This document shows positions 24,215 through 34,109 of a stretch of DNA of 64,000 bases, piece after piece. This DNA comes from a virus. Each line of letters begins with the position of its first letter. Position 1 is the first letter of the stretch. The notes under the pieces are model-generated. The model had not been told where the DNA came from and ran no database searches. It saw nothing but the letters and a program-made list of their open reading frames with translations. Where the stretch lies: IMG/VR virus record IMGVR_UViG_3300035698_013060, positions 62,001-126,000 of that record. One strand, written 5' to 3'. Position numbers and translations under genes: made by a program.

Positions 24215-27200
24215 TTAAGAATTCCAGAGTTCCTTGACTTCTCTTTTCAGCTCAACGAGAACCTTATTACAGTACAAGTTAGCGAAGAGATCTACCGTCA
24301 TTCGGCTAATGATTGAAAGCGGAGAGACTACCATATCGATTGGTTCGTCCCCCTGTTCAGACATCGGAGAAACGGAGTCATCAATCACCTCAGAAATGAC
24401 TCCCTTCAAAGCAACCTGAGCCGAAACCTTATCACCGGTGGTACACTCATCCAAATGAGAGATGAAGAAGATGACCATTACACCATCAAAGTCTTTACCA
24501 AAGAGCTTCGGATACATGGTCTGCGTCGTCTTACCAACCTGAATAATGTCCTCAGTCTTGGTCTTCTCTACGATTCCGGCACGACGTTCATTGGCGACAA
24601 CGTATTCATCGATCATCTTCTTTACGGATGGGCCGAACTCTTCCAGAGGTCTATTGTAGAATACTCTGACATCGACAACTTTACCCGTGTACTTGGCCTG
24701 AATAACATTCCGCCCTAACTCCAAAATCTCCTGTCCAAACTCCGAACCCAGACGCTTGAGAACCTCATTGATCTCTGCTTCATCAAAGCTGGACTCGAAG
24801 ATCAAGAGGGGATCAGAGGCCTTGACCTCATCACCTATCTTGGAGAGCTTGGAGATGTTAGAGTTCGGCCCAAGAGCCACAGCCCTCTCAGTCACGACAT
24901 TGAATCCAAGAGCCTTCGACAGATCCCGGGTTGCTACGATGCTATCCTCGAAAGTGTTAGCATCACACATGACTGCTACCTTCGTCAAATAACCATTAGC
25001 ATACTCTGTGGACTTAGCTCCTCCAGAGAAGGGAGATCCAGGTTTGAAGAATGTCTCATCATACGCAAGTATCTTACCTGCTTTGAACTTTGTTCCTACC
25101 TTGAGACCTTGTGGAGTCAAATGAGACTCGATGAAGAACCCAGACTTGACATTCTTAACCAACCTAGGCTTGATATCAATGACACCTTTAGTACCGTCTT
25201 TGTACTTCAGGATGATAACCATATTCTTCAGATCGATCTTGTCTACTTGACCCTCCTGTTTGGCCTTGAAGGCAAAGTCGTCACCGATAACATGGGCCAC
25301 TGCCTTGTGAACCCCGGAACCGATCAGCGGCTTGGAGGTCCTGACTGACGGAGTAACGTGCTTCTGCTGAGTGACGGTCATACCGATTCTTTGGAAGTCA
25401 GCATGAGATACTGTGAACGGATTGAGCAACTCAATCAAACTCAACAGCTCTGAGGGACTCTTGTCATCACTCGAAGGCTCGATGAAACCCCTAACGTCTT
25501 CGACGTCAGCGTTGTATGACAACGATCTCACGACCCCAGCCTTGGAGTCAATCGGTGTAAAGATCCCGAAGGTCCCCTTCATCGTCTCACTGTAAGTACG
25601 GTACTCATCAGTGAAAGCTTCCTCAACGTTGATTCCACCCATGCCTTTAAAGGTCACCTTATCCAGAGCCTCGGACTCTACCAGCGGTGAAAGAAGGGAG
25701 ATGGTCTCTACGTTCTGACTCGCCATGATCTTCTTGACGGGACCATCACGTTTGACTTGCATCTTCCTCGGAGCTCCTGAAGCAGATCGTTCGATCTTAA
25801 GGCTTCTGAAGGCTTCCGCCAAGGTCTGATAGAGAGCTTGGTTGATCATCTCCAAGGACCTGATCCGATAGTTCCTGACATCACTGGCTGGAATGAACTG
25901 GTTGTCAGCAAGGAGAGTATTGCAGTGCAAGAGGAGACCGGTGAAATCGTCAGCCAATCCCATACGACGAAGGACATCAGCCGTGATCGGGTCAATCAGT
26001 CTCTGCCAGAAGTTCTGGAAGTTCTTAGAGACACCCCGGTTGTTGTATTCCTCGTCGAAGTAGTCAATATACGGGAGACCTTCAGCAGCCATCGCGTCTA
26101 GACGATATTCTTCCGTTGGCATGTTAGCCACACCGTTCATGATGAGATCGTCTTTGAAATGACGGCGTTCGTAGTAGAGCCATCCATCCTTGAATCGGAT
26201 GACACCCTTACGGAACTTCTCTTCAGTACTCAGATTAGTTCGCTTGGGATGGAACTCATACTTGATCCCATAGCGATCCATCATCTCCTCAAGGCCTTCC
26301 TTGAACGATAGCATCACGCCAACCGGAATAGTCTTGCCTACCATCCTAACGACAGTATACATGTACTTAGTTCCGGAGGTGGTCGAGGATAATTCAGAAG
26401 CGTTTTCTTCTCCTGTCTCATCTACCTTACTGGCAAGAAGCTCTGTCACGTCCAAGAATCCTGGATCGACAGTTTTGCCACTTGAAAGATCATGGAGCAT
26501 CAGAGAATCCTTCTCCTTAAAGAAGAACGCTCCTTTACCCTGGCGGGCAACAACTGTAGCTTCAGGCTTCTCACTAAGGAACGTACCGTACGCTTTACCG
26601 AACTCAGAGCTCAACTCTTCTTCCAACCTCTGAAGAGAGAAATTGATAGTACAGTCTGCTACCTTAATAGTAGAGAAATTCTTGGACAGCTCATCAAAGG
26701 CGAATGAGGTCTGGTAATCTCCATTGGCTTTACTCATGTTACCAGTGGAAATCTCGATACCTTGTCTCTTACGCCCCAAGAAGAACTTACGGAGACTCTC
26801 AACCTGCGTAGAGGCTTTCTGACCTTTACGGTTGACGAATGCCTTGTTGTACAGCGTAGTGATCTGAACTTCGTCGAAACGCTTCTTGACAACAGGTAGG
26901 GCTATGAATTGCTTTGCGATAAACTTCTTGGAGCCATTGAGGAACATGTATCCCTCATCAGTCACCTTTGGAACATCGACGCGGATGGTATGGGTCTTCC
27001 CACCTTTACGTCCTTCACGATAGACAACCCGGATGGTAGTCTTTCGATTGAAGGTATCAGAGCTGTCTTCCATCTGCATGTCTTCGACGAAGAGAGGAAG
27101 ATCTGGGTCATCGTTGAAAGCCCTGATGACCTCCACAGTATCCCTGAGCATTGCTTTCTTCTTGTACGAACTGGAAAGCGTCCGCGCCTTACACGTGCGT

Positions 27201-28372
27201 ATTTCAGGAAAGCCGATAGATGGGTCGGCTATCTCAAACGGATCCAACGAGGTATCGGAACTTGACAACACGTCACTCATCTTCACCGCCCCGGCCTCAG
27301 TCTGGATCTCGATAGTCTCCTGCTTGACAGCCATGTCAGCCACTCGTTTAGCAGCGGCTCTCTTCTCTCTGATTTCCTTCTTAGCAGTAGAAAGTTCGGC
27401 TGAGAATTGTTCATCCTTTAGGAGAATGTCGAGCGCGGCAGACACAGCGGTTTCCAGGTCAACAGCTGGGACAGCTTTCAGAACCGCGACTTCGATACGC
27501 TCCGACATCTGGGATGTCAGATGTCTACTGTTATCGTCCGGGACGTACCCGACGGCAGACATGATTTTTCGGGTTACCTCTGCTCTAACATCTTCCTCAG
27601 GTACCTCTTCGTTAGTACCAGAAGGACCAGTTCCTTCTTCCTCGGCAGCTCCATCTGTAACCATTGAGGATTCTTCGTCAGTCAACTCTTCCTTGCGCTG
27701 AAGTTTCTCAATGACTGCTAGAATCTTACCCAATCTATGTCTTTGCTTTGGATCGAATGACAGAACGACAGCGTAATTAGATTCAGCACTGAAGACCATC
27801 GGGACAAACCCATGTCCATCAGACAATTTCTTCAGAATGATAGCCTTGTCGATCAGCTTGAGGATATCAACTGTTGATCCTTCATCTCCGTTCAGAAGAA
27901 GTAGTTTGGTCGTATAGCTCTCAGCTTCTCCTGCCTTATCGTCGATGAAAGACAAAAGAGCATCAATCTTCCGGTTTGGATGAAGCTTAGCACCGAGAAT
28001 CCTAGACAGTTCTCCATGGACAGCATGTATCATGCTCTCCTTGTTGTACCTATCCATCTGTGTTCGAGTAACTCGAACCTTGCCCATGGGAAGCCTTTTA
28101 GCTTCCTTGTAATAGGCTTGCTGGTTCTGGAGTCTCTTGGACCCATCTCGGCCAGGAAGTGGAAGCTTAGAGCTTCTCGACATGTATGCAGCTCTGACAT
28201 TGGTTGACACATATCTTAACGGCTTAGCAGCATAGAAAGAGGCCGCTGCTGAATCGCTCGGCGACAACAGAAGGCAATATACGCTCCGGAATCTGTCTTT
28301 CCCGGAGGTGAGTCTAGCCACTTGGGCCCCTCTATAGACCACCAAGGGTCTCATTTTCTCCAGCTTTATCAT
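24215..28372 (-). CDS. DNA-directed RNA polymerase beta subunit (phage-encoded)
   Basis: This is a single-chain beta subunit of about 1385 aa. The clearest match to bacterial RpoB is near the C-terminus (residues about 1310-1375): TGDKVSAQVALKGVISEV then PIDMVVSPLSIISRM, equal to GDKxAGRHGNKGVVS and PVDIVLNPLGVPSRM. The upstream IKPRLVKNVKSGFFIESHLTPQG and EDSIVATRDLSKALGF regions also fit. It stops soon after, without the last clamp segment usual in RpoB. An acidic, Ser-rich insertion (about 240-270) is unique. The ATG at 28372 (MIKLEKMRPL) behind GAGAGGAC is preferred; an in-frame TTG extends to 28426. Many jumbo phages split beta into two genes; here it is one. It should work with the beta' pieces at 47638 and 57479. 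Confidence 0.9.
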   Translation of the reverse strand: MIKLEKMRPLVVYRGAQVARLTSGKDRFRSVYCLLLSPSDSAAASFYAAKPLRYVSTNVRAAYMSRSSKLPLPGRDGSKRLQNQQAYYKEAKRLPMGKVRVTRTQMDRYNKESMIHAVHGELSRILGAKLHPNRKIDALLSFIDDKAGEAESYTTKLLLLNGDEGSTVDILKLIDKAIILKKLSDGHGFVPMVFSAESNYAVVLSFDPKQRHRLGKILAVIEKLQRKEELTDEESSMVTDGAAEEEGTGPSGTNEEVPEEDVRAEVTRKIMSAVGYVPDDNSRHLTSQMSERIEVAVLKAVPAVDLETAVSAALDILLKDEQFSAELSTAKKEIREKRAAAKRVADMAVKQETIEIQTEAGAVKMSDVLSSSDTSLDPFEIADPSIGFPEIRTCKARTLSSSYKKKAMLRDTVEVIRAFNDDPDLPLFVEDMQMEDSSDTFNRKTTIRVVYREGRKGGKTHTIRVDVPKVTDEGYMFLNGSKKFIAKQFIALPVVKKRFDEVQITTLYNKAFVNRKGQKASTQVESLRKFFLGRKRQGIEISTGNMSKANGDYQTSFAFDELSKNFSTIKVADCTINFSLQRLEEELSSEFGKAYGTFLSEKPEATVVARQGKGAFFFKEKDSLMLHDLSSGKTVDPGFLDVTELLASKVDETGEENASELSSTTSGTKYMYTVVRMVGKTIPVGVMLSFKEGLEEMMDRYGIKYEFHPKRTNLSTEEKFRKGVIRFKDGWLYYERRHFKDDLIMNGVANMPTEEYRLDAMAAEGLPYIDYFDEEYNNRGVSKNFQNFWQRLIDPITADVLRRMGLADDFTGLLLHCNTLLADNQFIPASDVRNYRIRSLEMINQALYQTLAEAFRSLKIERSASGAPRKMQVKRDGPVKKIMASQNVETISLLSPLVESEALDKVTFKGMGGINVEEAFTDEYRTYSETMKGTFGIFTPIDSKAGVVRSLSYNADVEDVRGFIEPSSDDKSPSELLSLIELLNPFTVSHADFQRIGMTVTQQKHVTPSVRTSKPLIGSGVHKAVAHVIGDDFAFKAKQEGQVDKIDLKNMVIILKYKDGTKGVIDIKPRLVKNVKSGFFIESHLTPQGLKVGTKFKAGKILAYDETFFKPGSPFSGGAKSTEYANGYLTKVAVMCDANTFEDSIVATRDLSKALGFNVVTERAVALGPNSNISKLSKIGDEVKASDPLLIFESSFDEAEINEVLKRLGSEFGQEILELGRNVIQAKYTGKVVDVRVFYNRPLEEFGPSVKKMIDEYVVANERRAGIVEKTKTEDIIQVGKTTQTMYPKLFGKDFDGVMVIFFISHLDECTTGDKVSAQVALKGVISEVIDDSVSPMSEQGDEPIDMVVSPLSIISRMTVDLFANLYCNKVLVELKREVKELWNS

Positions 28373-28426
28373 CTGTGCTGTCCTCTCGCGATTACGTTTC
28401 GTATGTATTGATTTTTTTGAAGTCAA

Positions 28427-28706
28427 TTCTCTGTTCTGCGCAGCCCATAGGGGCCACTTCCCCCCGTAATCGTCTGCCTAAGCCGAAGCGTAGGTGGCCT
28501 TGTTGAGCCCATTGGAACCTTGCTTGGAGGGAACGATTGAGTGCCACCGAACATCTCATTTGAAATTCTACGGCACAGATATCGCGCTAAACAGGTACCT
28601 GGAATGTTTCCGGGGCGGCGCGGAAGTATCCGCGTTAGTCCAAGCTCGGAATGGCAAGTAACCGCTCCGGTAAAACAACCCCGATCACCGAAGAGGAGTT
28701 AAGAAA
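28427..28706. other. Divergent intergenic region with paired segments
   Basis: There is no coding frame. It lies between divergent RNAP beta and fibre genes, so it must hold promoters for at least one side. Visible pairing includes CGCGGA-AGTA-TCCGCG (28619-28634), GGTGGC...GCCACC around 28493-28548 and the palindrome CAGGTACCTG (28591-28600). It may be a structured 5' leader of the fibre operon. Confidence 0.5.
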
Positions 28707-29480
28707 ATGGATTCGAAATTCGTAACAAGAAGAATTGGTGGAACTGAACAGGATCTCGACCTCAGATACGCGACAGCCGTTGGCGTAGAAGGTGCAGACG
28801 AAGTTGATGTCATAGCTCCGGCCGCTGAAGCCGCTGAAGCCAGTGCCGCAAAAGCTGGTAGTGCTCTCGCCACGACGGTAACACAAGCAGCAGCAGGTAA
28901 CACTCATGCCGACATCTTATCCGGTAATCCCCACGTCGTTACTAAAACTAACGTCGGTCTGGGCAGTGTCACAGACGTTGATCACGCTGGCGCTCTGAGT
29001 ACTCATGCTGGTTTGACCAATCCTCATGGTGCTGAACCAGTGGGAGCCGCTGCTGCAGCAGTCACAGCGCATGAGAGTGATGCTACCAACAGCCATCTTA
29101 GCGCAGCGGAGAAAACCGGTCTCGTTGAAGGAAATGAGACTACCCTTCATAGTCATGCAGCTGGTGCTTCTGGAGCTGTTGAGGTCTTTGAAGTTGTGGT
29201 ATCATCGCTTGCAGGCGACAGCTGGACTCTTCCTGCTGGATGGTCAGCAGCTAAGCTTGGTGCTTCTGTCCTGGATATTACCCACAATCGCGCGAAACAA
29301 GCTGTGCTCATGCAGGTCGTCGACGATCTCGTGTCCAGTGGCTATAAGAAGACATGGCCTGGTGGCGACCCGAGTGGTCCTATTATGTACGTTGCTGATG
29401 TCAATGACACAGATGTCAGAATTGCGGGTCTCGCTGTACTAGCGGATTCTTTCAAGATCCAATTCGTATTCCCACTCTAG
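28707..29480 (+). CDS. Tail-fibre-type protein, 257 aa
   Basis: The ATG has AGGAGTTAAG upstream. The N-terminal part contains VTKTNVGLGSVTDVDHAG and ALSTHAGLTNPHGA...THSH-type segments typical of long tail-fibre shafts. The last 85 residues (EVVVSSLAGDSWTLPAGWSAAKLGASVLDITHNRAKQAV...IQFVFPL) form a beta-sandwich-like tip. It is the first gene of the plus-strand fibre cluster. Confidence 0.75.
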   Translation: MDSKFVTRRIGGTEQDLDLRYATAVGVEGADEVDVIAPAAEAAEASAAKAGSALATTVTQAAAGNTHADILSGNPHVVTKTNVGLGSVTDVDHAGALSTHAGLTNPHGAEPVGAAAAAVTAHESDATNSHLSAAEKTGLVEGNETTLHSHAAGASGAVEVFEVVVSSLAGDSWTLPAGWSAAKLGASVLDITHNRAKQAVLMQVVDDLVSSGYKKTWPGGDPSGPIMYVADVNDTDVRIAGLAVLADSFKIQFVFPL

Positions 29481-29534
29481 TCTTGGTCTAGTTTCAAGGA
29501 GTTTCAAGACACAAACCCACAGAGGGACTGAAAA

Positions 29535-30155
29535 ATGATTAAAGCTGGAATTAACGTTAAGACAAGTTTCGCTGAAGCTTTCGTTGACCCGAACTTCACG
29601 AATATCTTGCTCGAGGTAAGATATCCTTCGACACAAAATGCTACTGCCAATCCTCCTGAAGCTGGGGATCTATTCTGTGATCCCGGAGCTATCTACGATC
29701 GAATTTACGCGATCGTTGGAACACCTGTCAGGGATGGAGTGACAAACGATTTCCTGTGCAGTTGTACTCTCGTCAATGAGACTCCAACGTCTCTAGGCCA
29801 GAAACCTGTGATCTCCAGTGGAGGAGCTATCACAACCCCGAACAGAAACGGTTTCGCTACCCATTTTGATGATAATGTCGTCTCTGTGACGGCTGCACTG
29901 AAGGCTTCAGGGTACAATACGGACTATAAGGGTGCTGAGGATCCGTCCATGCCGGTCGGAGCTGACCTGTCTTCCGTAGCTGGAGAGTTGGAGACCGCCA
30001 GAGGCACTCATGCCAATCTCAACGATGCCGTCGTTGATAAAGTCAGTAAGACGGTTATCACTGAACAACAGATTCTCAGCGACCTCAGGTGTATGAAGGA
30101 CGGGGGTAAAGTCACGGCACCGTCTGTCGATACTCGTCCTCATGACGACGTCTAG
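29535..30155 (+). CDS. Hypothetical fibre-cluster protein, 206 aa
   Basis: The protein has a beta-rich N-terminal half (NVKTSFAEAFVDPNFTNILLEVRYPS) and a Gly/Ser-rich C-terminus that includes HANLNDAVVDKVSKTVITEQQILSD. The latter resembles a short coiled region followed by a flexible end. By position and composition it is a virion fibre or fibre-attachment protein. No family was recognised. Confidence 0.6.
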   Translation: MIKAGINVKTSFAEAFVDPNFTNILLEVRYPSTQNATANPPEAGDLFCDPGAIYDRIYAIVGTPVRDGVTNDFLCSCTLVNETPTSLGQKPVISSGGAITTPNRNGFATHFDDNVVSVTAALKASGYNTDYKGAEDPSMPVGADLSSVAGELETARGTHANLNDAVVDKVSKTVITEQQILSDLRCMKDGGKVTAPSVDTRPHDDV

Positions 30156-30236
30156 TCTGTAGAGCCTTCACACGAAACTAAAGTTACTGGCAGTCTTTCT
30201 ATCTGTCGGGATTGAGCGAATCAGGAGACACACGAT

Positions 30237-32789
30237 ATGGCTACCAAGTATCTCGTCCAGGGCGTGGACCTGGCTACCTTTCTCCCGGGAGATAGCGACT
30301 TCACCGATGTCCTCATCGAAGACGGTGGCACCAGTGCCACTAAAGTCTGGTCTGCAAGCAAAGCAAACACGGAGTTCTCGACCGTCAATGGTCAGATCGT
30401 CGACCTAGTATCCAGCGTAACGGCGCTGGAGAGTGGATACCAGCGTTTCCGTAAGGTCATCAACATTGTCAATCGGGATGTTGTTCCTCCGACCGAGGTC
30501 GAGGGTGACAGATACATCTTGGATGACAACTCATCTACACCGCATGCCAACTGGGATGGTGGTAACAGTTGGGACGTTATGGAATTTCTGGGTGGAAAAT
30601 GGAACGTCATGCTCGTTGACGCCAACGACCCAGTTATCAACGAACAGGATTCAGCGGTCGATCCCGAGACTTATGACGGTGGCGGCGGAGCAGGAGAGCT
30701 TGAGCTCGTTGATCGGGCTCGGTACAAGCTGACCGGAACTCCCCATGCCAACTGGGATGGTGCAACCGAGGGTGACATCGTTATGTGGGACCTTACTGGT
30801 ACCACATGGGAAGTCTTGACCCCGGCTATCGAAGGTATGATCTGCTACGTTGATGATCAAGACAAAGACGCCGTCTACATTGACGACCCGTCTGTCACCT
30901 GGGAAATCCGCACCGCTGGTGCAGGAGCTACAGCGTGGGGTGACATCAGTGGTACTCTCTCAGCTCAAACTGATCTGAATACTGCTCTTGGTCTCAAGGC
31001 CAATGCTGCCGATCTCGGTGGAGCCGCTCTGCTGGACGTCGGAACTGGTGCTGGCAGTGTGGCTGCTGGCGACGACGCTCGCCTCTCCGATGCCAGAACT
31101 CCTATCACTCATGCAATGTCGGCTCATACAGATGAGGGTGATGCTGCTACCAAGAATGTTGGCACCGGTGCTGGTGATGTGGCTGCTGGTACTGCTCCCG
31201 CTGCAGCAGTCACAGCGCATAAGGCCGCTGATGCTCATCCGACATCCGAAATCACTGGGTTGGTTACAGCTCTTGGTCTTAAGGCCGCCACTGTTGATGT
31301 CCTGGCTAAGACGAATACGACTTCGTTCACGCCGACTGGGGACTACCAGCCTGCGACGATGAAATATGTGGACGACATTGCAGCAGCAACGATCGAACCT
31401 GATTCTTACGTTGTAGAAGGACTCTCCACATCATACGACTGTGTAGCTGTAGCATCTTTCAAAGAGAACCCGTGTTTTCTGTTAACTATAAATCCATGGA
31501 GTGGAGACGTTTCAGACATTGTCGGTATCTACTACACGAACGGACAATGGATATTCGGTCCAACCACTTCACCAAATTTCTTTGCGTTAGGATCTGCACC
31601 AAGCCCTTTCAGTATGGTGGAGTACGGAGACAGTCTTTACGTATGCAACGATTTCGAGATTGTCAGAGTGAATCGTGATGGAACCAGGACAAACCTGTGG
31701 CAAACTACGAATACAACAGATGACTTCATTGCAGATAACGGTCTTTTCGTTCACAGGGGCATGTTGATGTGTCCTAGAACCATAAATGGTAGCTCTTCAG
31801 CACATGTCAATATCTACGAGGTAGATTCCGAGACTGGTGACATGACTTTCTACTTCGGAACTCCGAGTGATGTCAGTACTCCAGGAAGTCCGTTCTACGT
31901 TACAAATGCGACTGAATGGAAAGGCAGAGAAGTCTTTACTGGATATGTCGATGTTACTGGGGAAAGTGACGGATTCGTGATGAGAGATCAAGGTGGGAAT
32001 GTTTCCTACGTTCCTCTTGATGATCCCGATCCGTTTTATCCTGGAGCTTTCAGGCATGCCCTTGATGCTGTTGTGGTAAACGGAGAGATCTACTTTCTGA
32101 TTAACACTCGTTTCGCCACTACTCCACTTCTTGCCGTTGTGAAGTACAACGAAGAAACCAACGAAACCGAACAAGTCTGTCACGGCGGAGACATACTGAA
32201 GTCTGATAACCTCGGTACAGGAGATAGTGTTTTCTTTGCTACTGATGATGCCATTTATGTTGGCTCAAGCAAAGAAGCTAAGATTCGTGGTCTTGCTTCT
32301 AGCGAAGAAACCGCATGGACCATAAACGGTGTATCGCAGACTGCAAATCTCTTCAAGATTGACATGTTGTCGAGGAAAATCACTCCTGTCGACCGGATCG
32401 TGAATGATGTCTACGCTGACGTTATTTCCATCTTCGGTAGGAACGCTATCGCATTCTGCGAGAACATTCCAGCTAGTAACGAGATGGGAATCATCTCAAT
32501 CGGAATATCAAAGCTCCTTGACAATCTTCCAAGGACTGAAGGACACTTGGTTACGTTGGCTGAAGTTGCTGCTGGATTCTTCAATTTGGCTTGTATTCCG
32601 GAGAATTTTGCCAATGTCCGGGTGAATGTCATCGGCGGGTCGGAGCAGAAGAACGCAGCTTGGGGTCTCTCTAACCCTGACTTCGACGTTATAGGAAGGA
32701 CGATCCACATCAACGGCGCTGGTGGAGCTACTGGACTCAGCGAGGACATCATTACCGGCGACGAGTTGATCATCAGCTACGAAGCGTAA
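30237..32789 (+). CDS. Large tail-fibre/receptor-binding protein, 850 aa
   Basis: Residues 1-250 are a long beta-rich shaft that twice repeats LTGTPHANWDG-like units (PHANWDGG and PHANWDGA). Residues 255-390 carry GAALLDVGTGAGSVAAGDDARLSDARTPITH, NVGTGAGDVAAGTAPAAAV and the FTPTGDYQPATMKYVDD box common in tail fibres. Residues 395-760 resemble a beta-propeller of repeated GDSLYVCNDFEIVRV/GEIYFLINTRF blades. The last 85 residues are a beta-sandwich with a GGATGLSEDIITGDELIISYE end. It would be displayed on the tail to contact the host surface. It is followed by a strong terminator. Confidence 0.78.
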   Translation: MATKYLVQGVDLATFLPGDSDFTDVLIEDGGTSATKVWSASKANTEFSTVNGQIVDLVSSVTALESGYQRFRKVINIVNRDVVPPTEVEGDRYILDDNSSTPHANWDGGNSWDVMEFLGGKWNVMLVDANDPVINEQDSAVDPETYDGGGGAGELELVDRARYKLTGTPHANWDGATEGDIVMWDLTGTTWEVLTPAIEGMICYVDDQDKDAVYIDDPSVTWEIRTAGAGATAWGDISGTLSAQTDLNTALGLKANAADLGGAALLDVGTGAGSVAAGDDARLSDARTPITHAMSAHTDEGDAATKNVGTGAGDVAAGTAPAAAVTAHKAADAHPTSEITGLVTALGLKAATVDVLAKTNTTSFTPTGDYQPATMKYVDDIAAATIEPDSYVVEGLSTSYDCVAVASFKENPCFLLTINPWSGDVSDIVGIYYTNGQWIFGPTTSPNFFALGSAPSPFSMVEYGDSLYVCNDFEIVRVNRDGTRTNLWQTTNTTDDFIADNGLFVHRGMLMCPRTINGSSSAHVNIYEVDSETGDMTFYFGTPSDVSTPGSPFYVTNATEWKGREVFTGYVDVTGESDGFVMRDQGGNVSYVPLDDPDPFYPGAFRHALDAVVVNGEIYFLINTRFATTPLLAVVKYNEETNETEQVCHGGDILKSDNLGTGDSVFFATDDAIYVGSSKEAKIRGLASSEETAWTINGVSQTANLFKIDMLSRKITPVDRIVNDVYADVISIFGRNAIAFCENIPASNEMGIISIGISKLLDNLPRTEGHLVTLAEVAAGFFNLACIPENFANVRVNVIGGSEQKNAAWGLSNPDFDVIGRTIHINGAGGATGLSEDIITGDELIISYEA

Positions 32790-32811
32790 ACCAAAAGAAG
32801 AATGAACCTGG

Positions 32812-32854
32812 ACGGGGCAACCGGAACCCCCGGTTGTCCCGTTCCAATTTTTTT
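32812..32854 (+). terminator. Strong terminator
   Basis: ACGGGGCAACCGG/CCGGTTGTCCCGT (13 bp, one G-U) with a five-base loop is followed by AATTTTTTT, just after the 850-aa fibre gene. Confidence 0.9.
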
Positions 32855-32878
32855 GAAGATAAATCAGGAGGAAAGACC

Positions 32879-34057
32879 ATGAGTCTTATTAACCCTAAGA
32901 ATATTAATTCTGGAGAAAGAGGTATCAATTCTCAAGAAATCAGAATAGATACAGAAGGTCAAGGATTCTTCAAATATGATATTCTTGAGAAAATGCTCGC
33001 TGCTGCATATTTTTGTAGCTCGATGATCGATAGTGCTGGAAAAACGTGGGCTTGGGGAAGGCATGATAGTGGAGAAGTTGGTAATGGTTCCACTGCCTAC
33101 ACTTCCATACACTCACCTGTTGAAGTGTTCGGCAACCACAGATTCAAAGGAGTTTTTGGAGATGGAACCTCCAGACATCGATATGCCATCGATGAGAACG
33201 ATAGACTTTGGGCATGGGGTGATGGTGCCAATTATGCTTTAGGACAAGTTGGCGATTTCAGTGACAAATGGTATCCTCACTCAGTAAGAGGAAACTATCA
33301 GTGGGCTAACGTTAACTCCTGTCAGGGGTATATCTCTGGGATCCTTCTAAATGGTGCCGCCTATGGGTGGGGTGGAAAAATGGCACTTGGAATAGGGGAG
33401 GCTACTGGAGTACAAGAAGAGCCTATCATCATTGGCCCTGCAGCTACTTTCATCAAATCAGCTACCGTATACGCCGCTACGATTCTTCTTGGAGATGATG
33501 GAACTCTTTATGCTACAGGTAACAACGAAAACGGGAAGTTGGGGATCGGTTCTGCAGCAGACAATAATACTGGATGGACTCAAGTATCAGGGGGTCATAC
33601 ATGGGTTGACATACGACCTGGCTACTACCATTTCATAGGACTTGATGACCAAGGACAGGCTTGGGGATGGGGATTGGGAAGTTCTGGACAACTCGGATCG
33701 GGAAATCTGAATAACTCTTCAGTTCCGGTTTCCGTGACAGGAAATCACTCATTTGTTCAAATCGCATGTGGTACCGATCATGCTGTAGGTCTAAAAGAGA
33801 ACGGTGAGTGCTGGGCTTGGGGTGATTCTTATCGTGGGAAACTTGGTGATGGAGTTTCAACCACAGACAAACCTGATCCCGTACTAGTACATGGAGATCA
33901 CAAGTTTGCGGTTGTCTCATGTGGTGGTAACCACACTCTCGCTTTTGACAGGAATGGTAGACTCTGGGGTTGGGGTGAGAATGCCGTTTATGGAGCTTTA
34001 GGTGACGGGACAACCGTGGATAGATCAATTCCGACCCTAATTCGAGGCTATGCATAA
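32879..34057 (+). CDS. RCC1-repeat beta-propeller protein 1, 392 aa
   Basis: The ATG at 32879 has AGGAGGAAAG upstream. From about residue 45 to the end, repeats of the RCC1 type occur (AWGxxxxGxLGxGxxxxxxxPxxVxGxHxFxxVxxGxxHxxAL): AWGRHDSGEVGNGS, GWGLGSSGQLGSG, AWGDSYRGKLGDGV, GWGENAVYGALGDG. In eukaryotes such propellers bind proteins or act as exchange factors. In a phage fibre cluster they most plausibly act as adhesin heads, as inferred from position. It is one of three divergent copies in the window. Confidence 0.82.
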   Translation: MSLINPKNINSGERGINSQEIRIDTEGQGFFKYDILEKMLAAAYFCSSMIDSAGKTWAWGRHDSGEVGNGSTAYTSIHSPVEVFGNHRFKGVFGDGTSRHRYAIDENDRLWAWGDGANYALGQVGDFSDKWYPHSVRGNYQWANVNSCQGYISGILLNGAAYGWGGKMALGIGEATGVQEEPIIIGPAATFIKSATVYAATILLGDDGTLYATGNNENGKLGIGSAADNNTGWTQVSGGHTWVDIRPGYYHFIGLDDQGQAWGWGLGSSGQLGSGNLNNSSVPVSVTGNHSFVQIACGTDHAVGLKENGECWAWGDSYRGKLGDGVSTTDKPDPVLVHGDHKFAVVSCGGNHTLAFDRNGRLWGWGENAVYGALGDGTTVDRSIPTLIRGYA

Positions 34058-34109
34058 TCCTTGATATGAACAACCAATCGCCACTAACCCCACACATAGG
34101 AGTTAAGTC

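Noticed and set aside
27033-27701. 222-codon plus-strand frame inside RNAP beta
   Set aside because: It lies wholly within the beta gene in the opposite direction, with Ser-rich shadow composition and no ribosome site.
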